Positions 24,829-33,053 of a DNA stretch of 64,000 bases are shown one piece after another. Source of the stretch: Streptomyces cylindrosporus (GTDB lineage Bacteria > Actinomycetota > Actinomycetes > Streptomycetales > Streptomycetaceae); the NCBI RefSeq assembly GCF_022698165.1, contig NZ_JALDAY010000002.1:558001-622000 (forward strand), read 5' to 3'. The position numbers and the translations under genes were made by a program. Positions within the stretch are counted from its first letter, which is position 1; every line of letters begins with the position of its first letter. Below the pieces are notes generated by a model. The model made no database searches. It saw only the letters and a program-made list of their open reading frames with translations, and was not told where the DNA came from.

Positions 24829-25223
24829 AGGGCACGCTCGTAACTCGCCCAGGCGATGTGCGACTCGTGGAGCGTGACGGTGATCCCGGCGATGCCCTTG
24901 GCGCCCTCGCCGAGCGCGCCCTTCTCGATGCGCTGGGCGAGCCGGTCGGCGATCACCTTGGCCAGGAACTCCGTCGAGGTGTTGACGCCGGAGAACTCGG
25001 GCTCGTCGTCGAGGTTTCTGTAGTTCAGCTCGCTCACCACGGCGCCGAGTTCCTGGGTGGCCAGTCCGATGTCGACGACGATGTTGTCGTCGTCCAGCTG
25101 CTCGCGCCGGAACGTCGCGTCCACGAGGAACGTGGCTCCGTGCAGGCGCTGCGCGGGTCCGAAGACCTCCCCGCGGAAGCTGTGGGCGATCATGATGTGA
25201 TCGCGGACGGTGACACTGAACAA
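24825..25223 (-). CDS. 6-pyruvoyl-tetrahydropterin synthase/QueD-like protein with altered active site
   Basis: A 132-residue T-fold protein from TTG 25223, preceded by a GGAGG sequence at good spacing. The family frame is clear ([65 protein letters not shown]). Compared with QueD/PTPS, the zinc motif HGH is HGA, the catalytic Cys before RLHG is Ala, and the conserved Asp-His pair is replaced by Asn-Tyr (LNYRNLD). The substrate-binding Glu (HES) remains. It either has a changed chemistry or binds a pterin-like ligand without standard catalysis. First gene of the tightly coupled operon running left. Confidence 0.88.
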   Translation of the reverse strand: MFSVTVRDHIMIAHSFRGEVFGPAQRLHGATFLVDATFRREQLDDDNIVVDIGLATQELGAVVSELNYRNLDDEPEFSGVNTSTEFLAKVIADRLAQRIEKGALGEGAKGIAGITVTLHESHIAWASYERAL

Positions 25224-25386
25224 CGGACGACCCTCCAGGTGCGGCGCGTCTGGTCCCCCGGCTGATCCCTGCCGGGGGATGCCGTGTAGTACGGCTCTTC
25301 GCTTCCCCGCGTTCAGCCGCCTCTCACTCTTTTCTCAGGTCAGGCGGTCTTGCAAGCCCGAAGGTCGTCCCGGATTGAACGACTCG

Positions 25387-26370
25387 TCAGGCTGTGTCCG
25401 CGTACCGGACCCGGTGGCACAGGGCCGGGATCTCCCCGGCGGCCAGGCGCGGCATGACGTCCGGGAGCTCCTCGAAGGCGGATTCACCGGTGACGAGGGC
25501 GTCCAGCACGGGGTCGGCGAGCAGGTCGAGGGCGAGGGCGAGCCGGTCGGCGTAGGTACGGCTGGAGCGGCGGGCGGGGGCGACGGTGCCGACCTGGCTG
25601 CTGCGGACGACGAGCCGGCGGGAGTGGAAGTCCTCGCCGAGCGGGAGGGAGACCCTGCGGTCGCCGTACCAGCTCAGCTCCAGGACGGTCCCCTCGTCCC
25701 GCAGCAGCTCCAGCGACCGGGCGAGGCCCTGCTCGGTCGCGCTCGCGTGCACCACGAGGTCGCGTCCGCCGAGCGCGTCGGCGGGCAGGGCGAAGTCGAC
25801 GCCGAGGGCCTGGGCGACCTTGGCGCGGGCGGGGTCGGCGTCGACGAGCTGCACCCGTACACCCGGGAAGCGCGCCAGCAGGGCGGCCACCGAGCAGCCG
25901 ACCATGCCGCCGCCCACCACGGCGATGCGGTCGCCGACCAGGGGCGCGGCATCCCAGAGGGCGTTGACGGCGGTCTCCACGGTGCCGGCCAGGACGGCGC
26001 GCTCGGCGGGCACGGTGTCCGGTACGAGGGTGACGGCGGTGGCGGGGACGACGTATCGCGTCTGATGCGGATGGAGGCAGAAAACCGTGCGCCCCACCAG
26101 CTCCTCCGGCCCCTCCTCCACCACGCCCACGCTCAGGTAGCCGTACTTCACGGGAGCGGGGAACTCGCCCTCCTGGAAGGGTGCGCGCATGGCCGCGCGC
26201 TGGCTCTCGGGAACGCCGCCGCGGAACACGAGCGTTTCGGTCCCCCGGCTCACTCCGGAGAACAACGAGCGCACCAGAACGTCACTCTCCGTGGGTTCCG
26301 GCAGGTCTACGTCCCGAATCTCACCTTCACCCGGTTGGCGTAGCCAGAACGCGCGTGCGGTGCGGTTCAT
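25387..26370 (-). CDS. Medium-chain (MDR) zinc-type dehydrogenase, BchC-like, lacking structural zinc
   Basis: A 327-residue MDR oxidoreductase. The N-terminal domain contains [16 protein letters not shown] in place of the usual catalytic-zinc Cys loop, and the four-Cys structural zinc lobe is missing. The Rossmann motif is [18 protein letters not shown] at ~150, with [18 protein letters not shown] after it. It resembles the BchC/sugar-dehydrogenase branch. It is 163 bases upstream of the PTPS-like gene on the same strand and probably belongs to the same transcription unit or regulon. The phosphatidyltransferase gene diverges from it. Confidence 0.83.
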   Translation of the reverse strand: MNRTARAFWLRQPGEGEIRDVDLPEPTESDVLVRSLFSGVSRGTETLVFRGGVPESQRAAMRAPFQEGEFPAPVKYGYLSVGVVEEGPEELVGRTVFCLHPHQTRYVVPATAVTLVPDTVPAERAVLAGTVETAVNALWDAAPLVGDRIAVVGGGMVGCSVAALLARFPGVRVQLVDADPARAKVAQALGVDFALPADALGGRDLVVHASATEQGLARSLELLRDEGTVLELSWYGDRRVSLPLGEDFHSRRLVVRSSQVGTVAPARRSSRTYADRLALALDLLADPVLDALVTGESAFEELPDVMPRLAAGEIPALCHRVRYADTA

Positions 26371-26477
26371 CGGCGTCCTCCTGAACGATCGGGAAGTGGT
26401 TCACGTACCGAGGTGTGCACAGGCCGCGCACAGTACGCGGCGTTGATCGACTCTGTCACATGGCCGGAGGGTGTGCG

Positions 26478-27254
26478 GTGGCCCTGAACAACACTTACGA
26501 CGCAAGGCTGGTCCAGCAGGAGACCGCTGTGGGAGCGGGTCTGCAGATCCTGTTGCTTGCCCTGCTCGGTACGGCGATCGGCATGGGGCCGGCGGGCTGG
26601 CTCACCGGCCTCGCCTTCGCCGTCGCCAGCTGGGCGGTGCTGTCGACGGCACTGCACCGCTCGCGCGTGCGCTCCTTCGGCCCGGCGAACCGGGTCACGC
26701 TCGGCCGGGCGACGCTGGTGGGCGGTGTGACGGCCCTGGTGGCGGACTCCTTCGAAAGCTCACCCCCGGTGACGCTCTTCGTCGGCCTGACGGCGGTGGC
26801 CCTGATCCTGGACGGCGTCGACGGCAAGGTGGCCCGGGCGACGGGCACCTCCACCCCGCTCGGCGCGCGCTTCGACATGGAGGTCGACGCGTTCCTGATC
26901 CTGGTCCTGAGCGTGTACGTCTCGATGCGGCTGGGCCCCTGGGTGTTGCTGATCGGCGCGATGCGCTACGCGTTCGTGGCGGCGGCCCGCGCCTACCCCT
27001 GGCTGAACGCCCCGCTCTTCCCGAGCACGGCCCGCAAGACGGTGGCGGCGATGCAGGGCATCTGTCTCCTCCTCGCGGCCTCGGGCTACCTCCCCCACAT
27101 CGCGACCTTCACCGTGACAGCCCTCGCCCTCACGACCCTGACCTGGTCCTTCGGCCGAGACATCCACTGGCTGTACCGCACGTCGAGGGTCCAGGAGGGC
27201 GAGGTGGAGGAGATGCTGCACCGGGAGGCGGAACGCGAGCCGATCGCGTCGTGA
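26478..27254 (+). CDS. CDP-alcohol phosphatidyltransferase
   Basis: A 258-residue membrane enzyme that transfers a phosphatidyl group from CDP-diacylglycerol to an alcohol, or a similar phospho-alcohol group. GTG 26478 is chosen because GGAGG lies 7 bases upstream. The complete catalytic signature D-x2-D-G-x2-A-R-x8-G-x3-D-x3-D is present (LDGVDGKVARATG then GARFDMEVD), with about six transmembrane helices. It diverges from the MDR dehydrogenase gene. In the context of a glycosyltransferase and a flippase-like membrane protein it points to a lipid or lipid-linked product. Its 3' end touches a broken SMI1/KNR4 gene. Confidence 0.87.
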   Translation: MALNNTYDARLVQQETAVGAGLQILLLALLGTAIGMGPAGWLTGLAFAVASWAVLSTALHRSRVRSFGPANRVTLGRATLVGGVTALVADSFESSPPVTLFVGLTAVALILDGVDGKVARATGTSTPLGARFDMEVDAFLILVLSVYVSMRLGPWVLLIGAMRYAFVAAARAYPWLNAPLFPSTARKTVAAMQGICLLLAASGYLPHIATFTVTALALTTLTWSFGRDIHWLYRTSRVQEGEVEEMLHREAEREPIAS

Positions 27255-27465
27255 CGAAGGCGAACTGGTCGCCGCCACCGTTGTCGCCGAAGAAGAGCAG
27301 CGGCCCCGACGGCATGTACAGGGTGGCGAAGCCAGGGTCCGACCGGAACCGAAGGTTGTCCTCGACGATCCGCTCCAGGGGCCAGAGGACGTCCACCCCG
27401 TAGCGCCCCACAATGCCGTCGGCCTCCCGCAAGAGGCTCACCAGATCGCTGGTCGGCCGAGACCC
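27250..27465 (-). pseudogene. SMI1/KNR4 (SUKH) family fragment
   Basis: About 70 codons reading leftward match the middle of SMI1/KNR4-family proteins: LLREADGIVGRYGVDVLWP, RIVEDNLRFR, LYMPSGPLLFFGDNGGGDQFAFV. The match ends abruptly where the CDP-alcohol transferase gene ends (27254), and upstream it runs into the stop of the GNAT gene with no start of its own. Both ends of the domain are missing. SUKH proteins are common immunity proteins, so this may be a relic of a lost toxin-immunity gene. Confidence 0.65.
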
Positions 27466-27467
27466 CG

Positions 27468-27905
27468 TCAGTGGTCCAACGGCATCCGGTACACGCTCGA
27501 CCCCCGCACCCGGAATCCAAGCCGCTCGTACAACCTGTTCGCCGCCGCGCGGTCCGGGCGGGAGGTCAGGTCGATGGTTCGGGCGCCTGCATCGCGGGCG
27601 ATCTTCAGGGCCTCCTGCATCAGCAGGGCGGCGATTCCGTGGCCTCGGGCCGATTCGTCCACGACGACGTCCTCGATGCGGGCGCGCAGGCCGGACGGCA
27701 GCGGGAAGGTGACCAGGGTCAGGGTGCCGGCGATTCGCCCGTCGGCCCTGGCCACGAGGACCGTGTTCGCGTCGCTGGAGAGGATCCGGCCGACGGCCTC
27801 GGCGTCGAGGGGGCTCGCCGTTCGGGAGAGCTGGGGCAGCAACCGGGCGAAGGCATCCACGAGTTCCTGGGTCGGTTCCCGGGCGATTTCCGTCTCGATC
27901 TTCAT
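27468..27905 (-). CDS. GNAT-family N-acetyltransferase
   Basis: A 145-residue GNAT protein. The acetyl-CoA binding motif is EDVVVDESARGHGIAALLMQ (R-G-H-G-I-A) at ~85-104, followed by DLTSRPDRAAANRLYERLGF, the motif B helix typical of the fold. The substrate is unknown. It reads leftward between the MFS gene and the SMI1 fragment and is probably an independent gene. Confidence 0.88.
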   Translation of the reverse strand: MKIETEIAREPTQELVDAFARLLPQLSRTASPLDAEAVGRILSSDANTVLVARADGRIAGTLTLVTFPLPSGLRARIEDVVVDESARGHGIAALLMQEALKIARDAGARTIDLTSRPDRAAANRLYERLGFRVRGSSVYRMPLDH

Positions 27906-27915
27906 GGCGGTGAGA

Positions 27916-29142
27916 CTAGCCGCGGGGCACCAGCACCATCGCCGCGGCCGGTACGGCAGCCAGGGCCAGCCACGGGACCGTCGGTGGGAGGCCGCTGTCG
28001 AGGAGGAGGCCCGTCGCCGAGGTGCATGCCAGGACTGTCAGGCCGGACAGCGAGAACAGCGCGCCCGTGTAGAGGCCGATGCGGCCCTCCTCCGCCAGTT
28101 CGGGGACCCACGCGCGGGCGACCGGGGTGACCAGCATCTGGCCCAGCGTGAGCAGGGTGACGAAGGCGGCGGACGGGAGGAGGCCCGGTGTGCCCGTCCA
28201 GTCGGCCGGGCGGGCCAGGCCCACCGTCGTGAAGCCGACCGCGATCAGCAGCAGGCCCAGCCGCATCGACCGCCGCAGCGTCAGCCGCACTCCGGCCCAC
28301 CGCGTCACCGGCAACTGCGCCCCCACCACCAGCAGCGACGACAGCGCGAACAGCCACGCCACCGGCGCCTGCGAACCCGCCGCCCGCTCCACCTCCGTCG
28401 GCAGCAATAGGTACAGCTGGTTGTAGGCGAGCAGACAGGCGCCGTACGCACAACACAGCGCCAGGAAGCGCCGGTTGCGGAGGAGCGGGCCGAGGCCGCC
28501 TCTCATCCGGGTCCGCGTCCGGCCCGGTATGCGCTGCGGCAGCAGCCATGCGTGCCCCGCCAGGACCAGTCCGAAGATCCCCGCCCCTGCCAGGCACACC
28601 GCGCGGAAATCCAGCTCCAGCAGCAGCGCCCCCAGCAACGGCCCCACGAACGCCCCGGCCTGCCCCGCCACCGTGAACAACGCCAGCACCCGCGTCCGCG
28701 ATCCCCCACCCGCCGCCTCCGACTCCACGGCCTGCCGCGCGACTTCGGACTCCACGGCCGGCGAGAACAGCGCCGCCGCGAACCCGATCAGCAGCACCGA
28801 CCCGATCACCGCCCAGGCCGCCTCCGCATACCCCAGCCACGCGAACCCGGCGATCCGCAGCACGCACCCCGCCAGCACCACCGGCCGAACCCCGTACCGG
28901 TCGGCCAGCGCCCCGCCCACCACGAACAGCCCCTGCTGGCTGAAGGTCCGCAGCCCCAGCACGAACCCCACCAGCCACCCCGCCATCCCCACCGTCTGCC
29001 CCAGATGCTCCGACAGGAAGGGCAGCACGGCGAAGAAGCCGATGTTGAAGGCGAGTTGAGTGAGGATCAGGAGTCGCAGCAGCGGCGTGAGGCGGACCCT
29101 CCCGGACGTCCTGCGTAGACGCGTCGGCTGTGGAGCGGTCAT
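27916..29142 (-). CDS. MFS transporter, 12 TM
   Basis: A 408-residue transporter from the ATG at 29142, which overlaps the permease stop. Motif A is GGALADRYGVRPVVLAG between helices 2 and 3, and roughly twelve hydrophobic segments follow. It is the last gene of a GNAT/binding protein/permease/MFS operon. In that position an exporter for a compound re-imported by the ABC system is one reading (as in opine-metallophore systems), but no such biosynthetic genes are adjacent. Confidence 0.85.
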   Translation of the reverse strand: MTAPQPTRLRRTSGRVRLTPLLRLLILTQLAFNIGFFAVLPFLSEHLGQTVGMAGWLVGFVLGLRTFSQQGLFVVGGALADRYGVRPVVLAGCVLRIAGFAWLGYAEAAWAVIGSVLLIGFAAALFSPAVESEVARQAVESEAAGGGSRTRVLALFTVAGQAGAFVGPLLGALLLELDFRAVCLAGAGIFGLVLAGHAWLLPQRIPGRTRTRMRGGLGPLLRNRRFLALCCAYGACLLAYNQLYLLLPTEVERAAGSQAPVAWLFALSSLLVVGAQLPVTRWAGVRLTLRRSMRLGLLLIAVGFTTVGLARPADWTGTPGLLPSAAFVTLLTLGQMLVTPVARAWVPELAEEGRIGLYTGALFSLSGLTVLACTSATGLLLDSGLPPTVPWLALAAVPAAAMVLVPRG

Positions 29143-30908
29143 TCCGCTCCCACCAACTCCCTTACCCGAGCGGGCCGTTCGACAGGTGCTTCGACCGTAC
29201 GATGCCTCGGCCGCCGCCGTACCCCGCCCGCCGCGCTCACCGCCAGCGCCCCCAGCAGGGCGAGTACGGCCGCCGGTGCCAGGACCGCCCAGGGCGCGCG
29301 CTCGGCGTAGGGCTGGTTCTCGGCGAGGAGCAGGCCCCACTCCGGGGACGGCGGCTGCGCGCCCAGTCCGAGGAAGGCCAGCGAGGCGAGCGCGAGGGCG
29401 ATGCCGGGCAGGCGGAGCAGGGCGTGGCGGGTGACGGGCGGGAGGACGGCGGGGAGGAGTTCGTGCCGGAGGACGTACCAACGCCCCGCGCCCAGGCCCC
29501 GGGTGGCGGTCACGTGCAGCGCGGCCCGTTCCTGCCGCAGCAGCGCCGAGGTGTGCGTGGCCAGCGGCGCCCACGCCACGAGCGACACGGCCAGCGCGGG
29601 CGTCACCGGCCCGCCGCCCGCGACGGCCGTGACGAGGAGCGCGCCGAGGACCGGCGGCACGGCGTTGACCGTGTCGACCAACGGCCCGGACAGGCGCGGC
29701 AGCAGCCCGAGCAGTACCCCGGCGAGCAGGGCCACGGCACTGATCGCGAGGGCGAGCAGGAGGGTGTCGAGGGCGCCGTGGGCGACCCGGGCGAGGACGT
29801 CCCGGCCGAGGGCGTCCGTGCCGAACGGGTGCGCCCAGGAAGGGGATCGCAGTCGCTCGCGCGTGTTCAGCGCCAGCGGGTCGCGGGGCAGGCCGAGAGC
29901 CACGACGGCGAGCAGGACAGCGCCGTGGAGGAAGGGCTGGATGGCGCGGGCCGGTGGGGTCGGGCGGTGCAGGGACGGCAGGGCTCCGTCGCGCAGGGCC
30001 GGGCCGATCAGCAGGCGGGCGGCGAGGCGGGAGGCGCCGGTCGCCGCCGCGGCGAGGAGGACGAGGGCGAGGGTGCCGGCCTGGAGGACGGGGAGGTCCT
30101 GGGCGAGGGCGGCCTGAAGGGTGGTGCGGCCGAGGCCGGGGATGTCGAAGATCTGCTCGACGGCCACCGAGCCGCCGGTCAGCCCGACCACGAACAGGCC
30201 GGTGTTGGGGAGCAGCGCGGGCACGCAACGGCGTACCGCCTGGCGGGCGATGATACGGCGGGGCAGTCCGCGTGCCGCCGCGGCCCGCGCCCAGGATTCC
30301 GCGAACGCGCCGGGCAGCAGGTCGTCGAGGAGCCGCCCGAGCACGGCCCCGGCGGGCAGGCCGAGGGCGAGCGCGGGCAGTACCGTCCAGCGGGGCCCGT
30401 ACCAACCGAGGGCCGGCAGCCAGCCGAGCTGCACTCCGACGACCGTGGCCAGCACGGACGCGGTGAGGAACTCGGGCAGCGCGGCGAGCACGGCGGAGCC
30501 GCCGCCCGCGCGTCCCCGGCGCCCCTGCCGGTAGAGCGTGCGGGCGCACACGAGCCCGGCGGTGACGGCGGCGACCGCGAGCGCCACCGCCATCAGCAGC
30601 AGGGAGACCCCGAGTGCCTGGAGAACGGCGGGCGTCACCTCGGCACCGGAGATCCACGACCGGCCCGCGTCACCGCGCCACAGCCCGCCCGCCCAGTGTC
30701 CGAGCAGTCGCCATGGGCCGTCGTCCAGGTCGAGTCGGTCCCGGATGTCGGCCAACACCTCGGGGGTCGGATCCCGTTCGGCCGAGCGTGCCTTGAGCAC
30801 GGTGAGCGCCGGGTCGGTGCGTGAGAGCCAGGGCAGCAGGCCGATGCCGCAGACGAGGGCGACGGTCAGGCCCGACCGCCACAGGAGCGGGGTGAGTTGG
30901 TGCCGCAT
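29139..30908 (-). CDS. Fused ABC permease (DppB-DppC-like domains in one chain)
   Basis: A 589-residue protein joining two binding-protein-dependent permeases. The first half (~1-300) has the DppB-type EAA loop region FAESWARAAAARGLPRRIIAR. The second half starts near 320 with FLHGAVLLAVVALGLPRDPLA, continues through HPFGTDALGRDVLARVAHGA (DppC hallmark) and has its own EAA-like loop HVTATRGLGAGRWYVLRHELLP. A single chain would thus form both halves of a peptide/nickel/opine-type importer channel. The start is 3 bases after the lipoprotein gene. No ATP-binding subunit is encoded in the operon. Confidence 0.87.
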   Translation of the reverse strand: MRHQLTPLLWRSGLTVALVCGIGLLPWLSRTDPALTVLKARSAERDPTPEVLADIRDRLDLDDGPWRLLGHWAGGLWRGDAGRSWISGAEVTPAVLQALGVSLLLMAVALAVAAVTAGLVCARTLYRQGRRGRAGGGSAVLAALPEFLTASVLATVVGVQLGWLPALGWYGPRWTVLPALALGLPAGAVLGRLLDDLLPGAFAESWARAAAARGLPRRIIARQAVRRCVPALLPNTGLFVVGLTGGSVAVEQIFDIPGLGRTTLQAALAQDLPVLQAGTLALVLLAAAATGASRLAARLLIGPALRDGALPSLHRPTPPARAIQPFLHGAVLLAVVALGLPRDPLALNTRERLRSPSWAHPFGTDALGRDVLARVAHGALDTLLLALAISAVALLAGVLLGLLPRLSGPLVDTVNAVPPVLGALLVTAVAGGGPVTPALAVSLVAWAPLATHTSALLRQERAALHVTATRGLGAGRWYVLRHELLPAVLPPVTRHALLRLPGIALALASLAFLGLGAQPPSPEWGLLLAENQPYAERAPWAVLAPAAVLALLGALAVSAAGGVRRRPRHRTVEAPVERPARVRELVGAE

Positions 30909-30911
30909 GCG

Positions 30912-32402
30912 TCAGCGCCGGGTGCCGGTGGAGAGGAGGGTGCGCTCGTACGGGTCGAGCAGTGCGCCGCGCACCGAGGTGCCGACGCCGGTGATGACGC
31001 GCTGGTGGACCAGCGGTACGACGGCGTCGGTGCCGAGGATCGCCGCCTCGGCCGCCATGACCGCGTCCTGCCGCTTCGCGGTGTCGGCAACACCCTCGGC
31101 CCCGGCAACCGCGCGATCGACGACCCTGTCGCACAGCTGCGCCAGGTTGTAGCCGCCGTCGCAGGAGAAGTCGCTGGCGAGTACGGCGACGGGATCGCCG
31201 GTGTCGACCAGGGTGTTGCGGGCGAGGACAAGGGCGTCGAACTTCCCGGCCAGCGCGTCGCTCTCCAGCCGCGAGTACTCGCGCACCTCCAGCCGGACCA
31301 CGAATCCGGCCTTCTCCAGCTGCTGCTTCAACACCTGGGCGACTTCCGGGAGTTCGGGCCGGTTGTCGTACGTCGCCAGGGTGACCTTCGTGCCGTCCGG
31401 TGCCGTCGCCCGGGCTCGCCCGGCAGGCTGCTTCCGCTTGCCCTCGGCCCAGGTGACTGCGGGTCCGTAGATGCCCGCGCCGGCGTCCGCGTGTCCTTCG
31501 TAGACGCCGTCGGCGAGGGCGGAGGTGTCGACGGCCCGACGTGCGGCGGCCCGTAGCCCCGGGTCCGCGAAGGGGCCCTTCCCGGCGTTGAGGAGGAGGC
31601 TGGTGGTGCGGGTGGTGGCTGTCTCCCTGCGGGTGGCCTTGTCGAGGGAGGCGGCCTGCGCGACCGGGATCGCCTCGGCGAGGTCGGTCTGGCCGGTGCG
31701 CAGGGCGGCGGCGCGGGCGGCGCCGTCGGCGATGAACTTCACGTCCACGCCCGCCGACTGGGCACGGCCGCCCCAGTAGTCGTCGTAGCGGTCGAGGGTC
31801 GCGGAGGTGGTGCCGGTGACCTCGGTGATCTCGAAGGGGCCGGTGGCGGTGCCGACGGGGTCGGCGGCGCCCTTCTCGTCGTAACCCTTCTCGGCGAGGA
31901 TCGCGAGGCTCGGGCTGGACAGGCGCAGCGGGAGTACGGGGTCGGGGTTGGCGGTCGTGATCCGTACGCCCGTGCTGCCGTCGGCCTTCGCCTGCAGGGT
32001 GACGCCGGAGAGGGCGGCCGGGGCCGGACTGGCCTCGGTGGCGTGGGTGAGGGAGGCGGCGACCGCGGCCGGGGTGACCTCGGTGCCGTCCTGGAAGGTG
32101 GCCTCGCGGAGGGTGAACAGCCAGGTGCGATCGTCCACTTGGCGCCAGGAGGAGGCGAGCGCGGGGGCGGCGGCGCCGTTGGCGTCCAGGGCGGTGAGGC
32201 TCTCGGTGACGCCGAGGCGGCTGAGGATCGTGGCGTCGGCGCCGTACGGGGAGAGGTTCTCGGCGGGCGGGAAGGCCAGCGCGACCCGCAGCCGCGAACC
32301 GGACTTCGCGTCACCGGACGAGCCTTCGGCGCCACCGGAGGCGAAGCAGCCGGTCAGGGCCGGGGCGAGCAGGAGGGCGAGGAGCAGTCTCAGTCGGTGC
32401 AC
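30912..32402 (-). CDS. ABC transporter substrate-binding lipoprotein, family 5 (peptide/nickel/opine)
   Basis: A 496-residue lipoprotein starting at GTG 32402, 5 bases after the GNAT stop. The signal peptide RLRLLLALLLAPALTGC places the lipidated Cys near residue 20. Mature sequence shows the SBP-5 pattern: NLSPYGADATILSRLGVTESL, the ATFQDGTEVTPAAVAASL segment, GPFEITEVTGT and a C-terminal DAVVPLVHQR. Family members bind oligopeptides, nickel chelates or opine-type metallophores. Its partner is the fused permease next to it. Confidence 0.88.
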   Translation of the reverse strand: MHRLRLLLALLLAPALTGCFASGGAEGSSGDAKSGSRLRVALAFPPAENLSPYGADATILSRLGVTESLTALDANGAAAPALASSWRQVDDRTWLFTLREATFQDGTEVTPAAVAASLTHATEASPAPAALSGVTLQAKADGSTGVRITTANPDPVLPLRLSSPSLAILAEKGYDEKGAADPVGTATGPFEITEVTGTTSATLDRYDDYWGGRAQSAGVDVKFIADGAARAAALRTGQTDLAEAIPVAQAASLDKATRRETATTRTTSLLLNAGKGPFADPGLRAAARRAVDTSALADGVYEGHADAGAGIYGPAVTWAEGKRKQPAGRARATAPDGTKVTLATYDNRPELPEVAQVLKQQLEKAGFVVRLEVREYSRLESDALAGKFDALVLARNTLVDTGDPVAVLASDFSCDGGYNLAQLCDRVVDRAVAGAEGVADTAKRQDAVMAAEAAILGTDAVVPLVHQRVITGVGTSVRGALLDPYERTLLSTGTRR

Positions 32403-32407
32403 GGCGG

Positions 32408-32944
32408 CTATCGGCCCATCGGTATCTCGAAGTGGATGATTCCCTGCCCGCCCGCGGGCTCCTCGCGCTCGTCGAGCACAACCTTGCCGAGCGACCGCCA
32501 GAAGGGTTCGGCGCCCTCGACGGCCGGGTCGGTGTGCAGATAGACGGCGCGGTAGCCGCCGTCCGCGGCGGCGAAGGCGAGCAGTTCGGCGACCAGGCGC
32601 CGGGCGAGACCGCGGCGGCGGTGCTCGGGGCGGACGTAGATCCGGCGCAGTTGGGCGGTCTCGCCGGAGGGGAAGCGCTCGGCGACGCACCGGGGGTTCG
32701 GCGGGTGGGCGGGGCCGCGGGAGTCGAGGGCGCCGGTGGCGACGACGGCTCCGTCCTCCGGGTCGAGGGCGACGAGGAGGGTGTGGCGGGCCGGGGCGAG
32801 GTAGGCGGCGGCCGGGTCGACGATGTCGCCGTGCCAGTGCGGTACGTAGCCGGTGCCGAAGTCGCGGTAGACGGTGTCGAGCATCACGGCTCGCGCACCG
32901 TCGAGGTCGTCCGGGCCCGCCGCCCTGATGCAGTACTCAAGCAC
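32408..32944 (-). CDS. GNAT-family N-acetyltransferase
   Basis: A ~178-residue acetyltransferase with the CoA-binding signature QLRRIYVRPEHRRRGLARRLV and a preceding beta-bulge strand. GTG 32944 is preferred over GTG 32950: a TATGAT -10-like hexamer lies 6 bases upstream of it, no Shine-Dalgarno sequence is visible, and a leaderless transcript would start on this codon. It is the first gene of the leftward transporter operon and diverges from the P-loop ATPase gene. Confidence 0.85.
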   Translation of the reverse strand: MLEYCIRAAGPDDLDGARAVMLDTVYRDFGTGYVPHWHGDIVDPAAAYLAPARHTLLVALDPEDGAVVATGALDSRGPAHPPNPRCVAERFPSGETAQLRRIYVRPEHRRRGLARRLVAELLAFAAADGGYRAVYLHTDPAVEGAEPFWRSLGKVVLDEREEPAGGQGIIHFEIPMGR

Positions 32945-32975
32945 TTGCACATCATATGCATTAAGAATCCTCGAT

Positions 32976-33004
32976 TTGACAGAGAGGGGGAAGCTGCCTA
33001 AAAC
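32976..33004 (+). promoter_or_regulatory. Candidate vegetative promoter for the P-loop ATPase gene
   Basis: TTGACA at 32976-32981 is a perfect -35 hexamer. A weak -10, TAAAAC, follows after 17 bases (32999-33004). The predicted start near 33011 falls at the edge of the adjacent Zur-like palindrome. Confidence 0.5.
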
Positions 33005-33013
33005 CTAGCGACA

Positions 33014-33028
33014 TGACATTCATTTTCA
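33014..33028. promoter_or_regulatory. Zur-like (FUR-family) operator
   Basis: TGACATTCATTTTCA is a 7-1-7 imperfect palindrome with two mismatches between arms and a strong resemblance to the streptomycete Zur consensus, as I recall it (TGAnAATCATTTTCA). It is an A/T-rich island in very GC-rich flanks, sits at the predicted transcription start of the gene at 33054, and would block it when occupied. The assignment to Zur rests on sequence similarity only. Confidence 0.5.
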
Positions 33029-33053
33029 AAACGAGCCCGGCCCGGGCCCGGTA

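Noticed and set aside
16393..27254. 7-deazapurine (queuosine/toyocamycin-type) cluster
   Set aside because: Although GTP cyclohydrolase and PTPS-like genes are present, there is no QueE, QueC, QueF or nitrile hydratase gene, the cyclohydrolase is type II not type I, and the PTPS-like active site is altered.
27916..30657. A 913-codon leftward frame
   Set aside because: Only its last 408 codons encode the MFS transporter from ATG 29142; the upstream part is Arg/Pro-rich and lies inside the fused permease gene in another frame.
16393..32944. A complete staphylopine-like opine metallophore system
   Set aside because: No nicotianamine-synthase-like or CntM-like gene is seen. The saccharopine-type genes are 8 kb or more from the transporter operon and belong to another operon.
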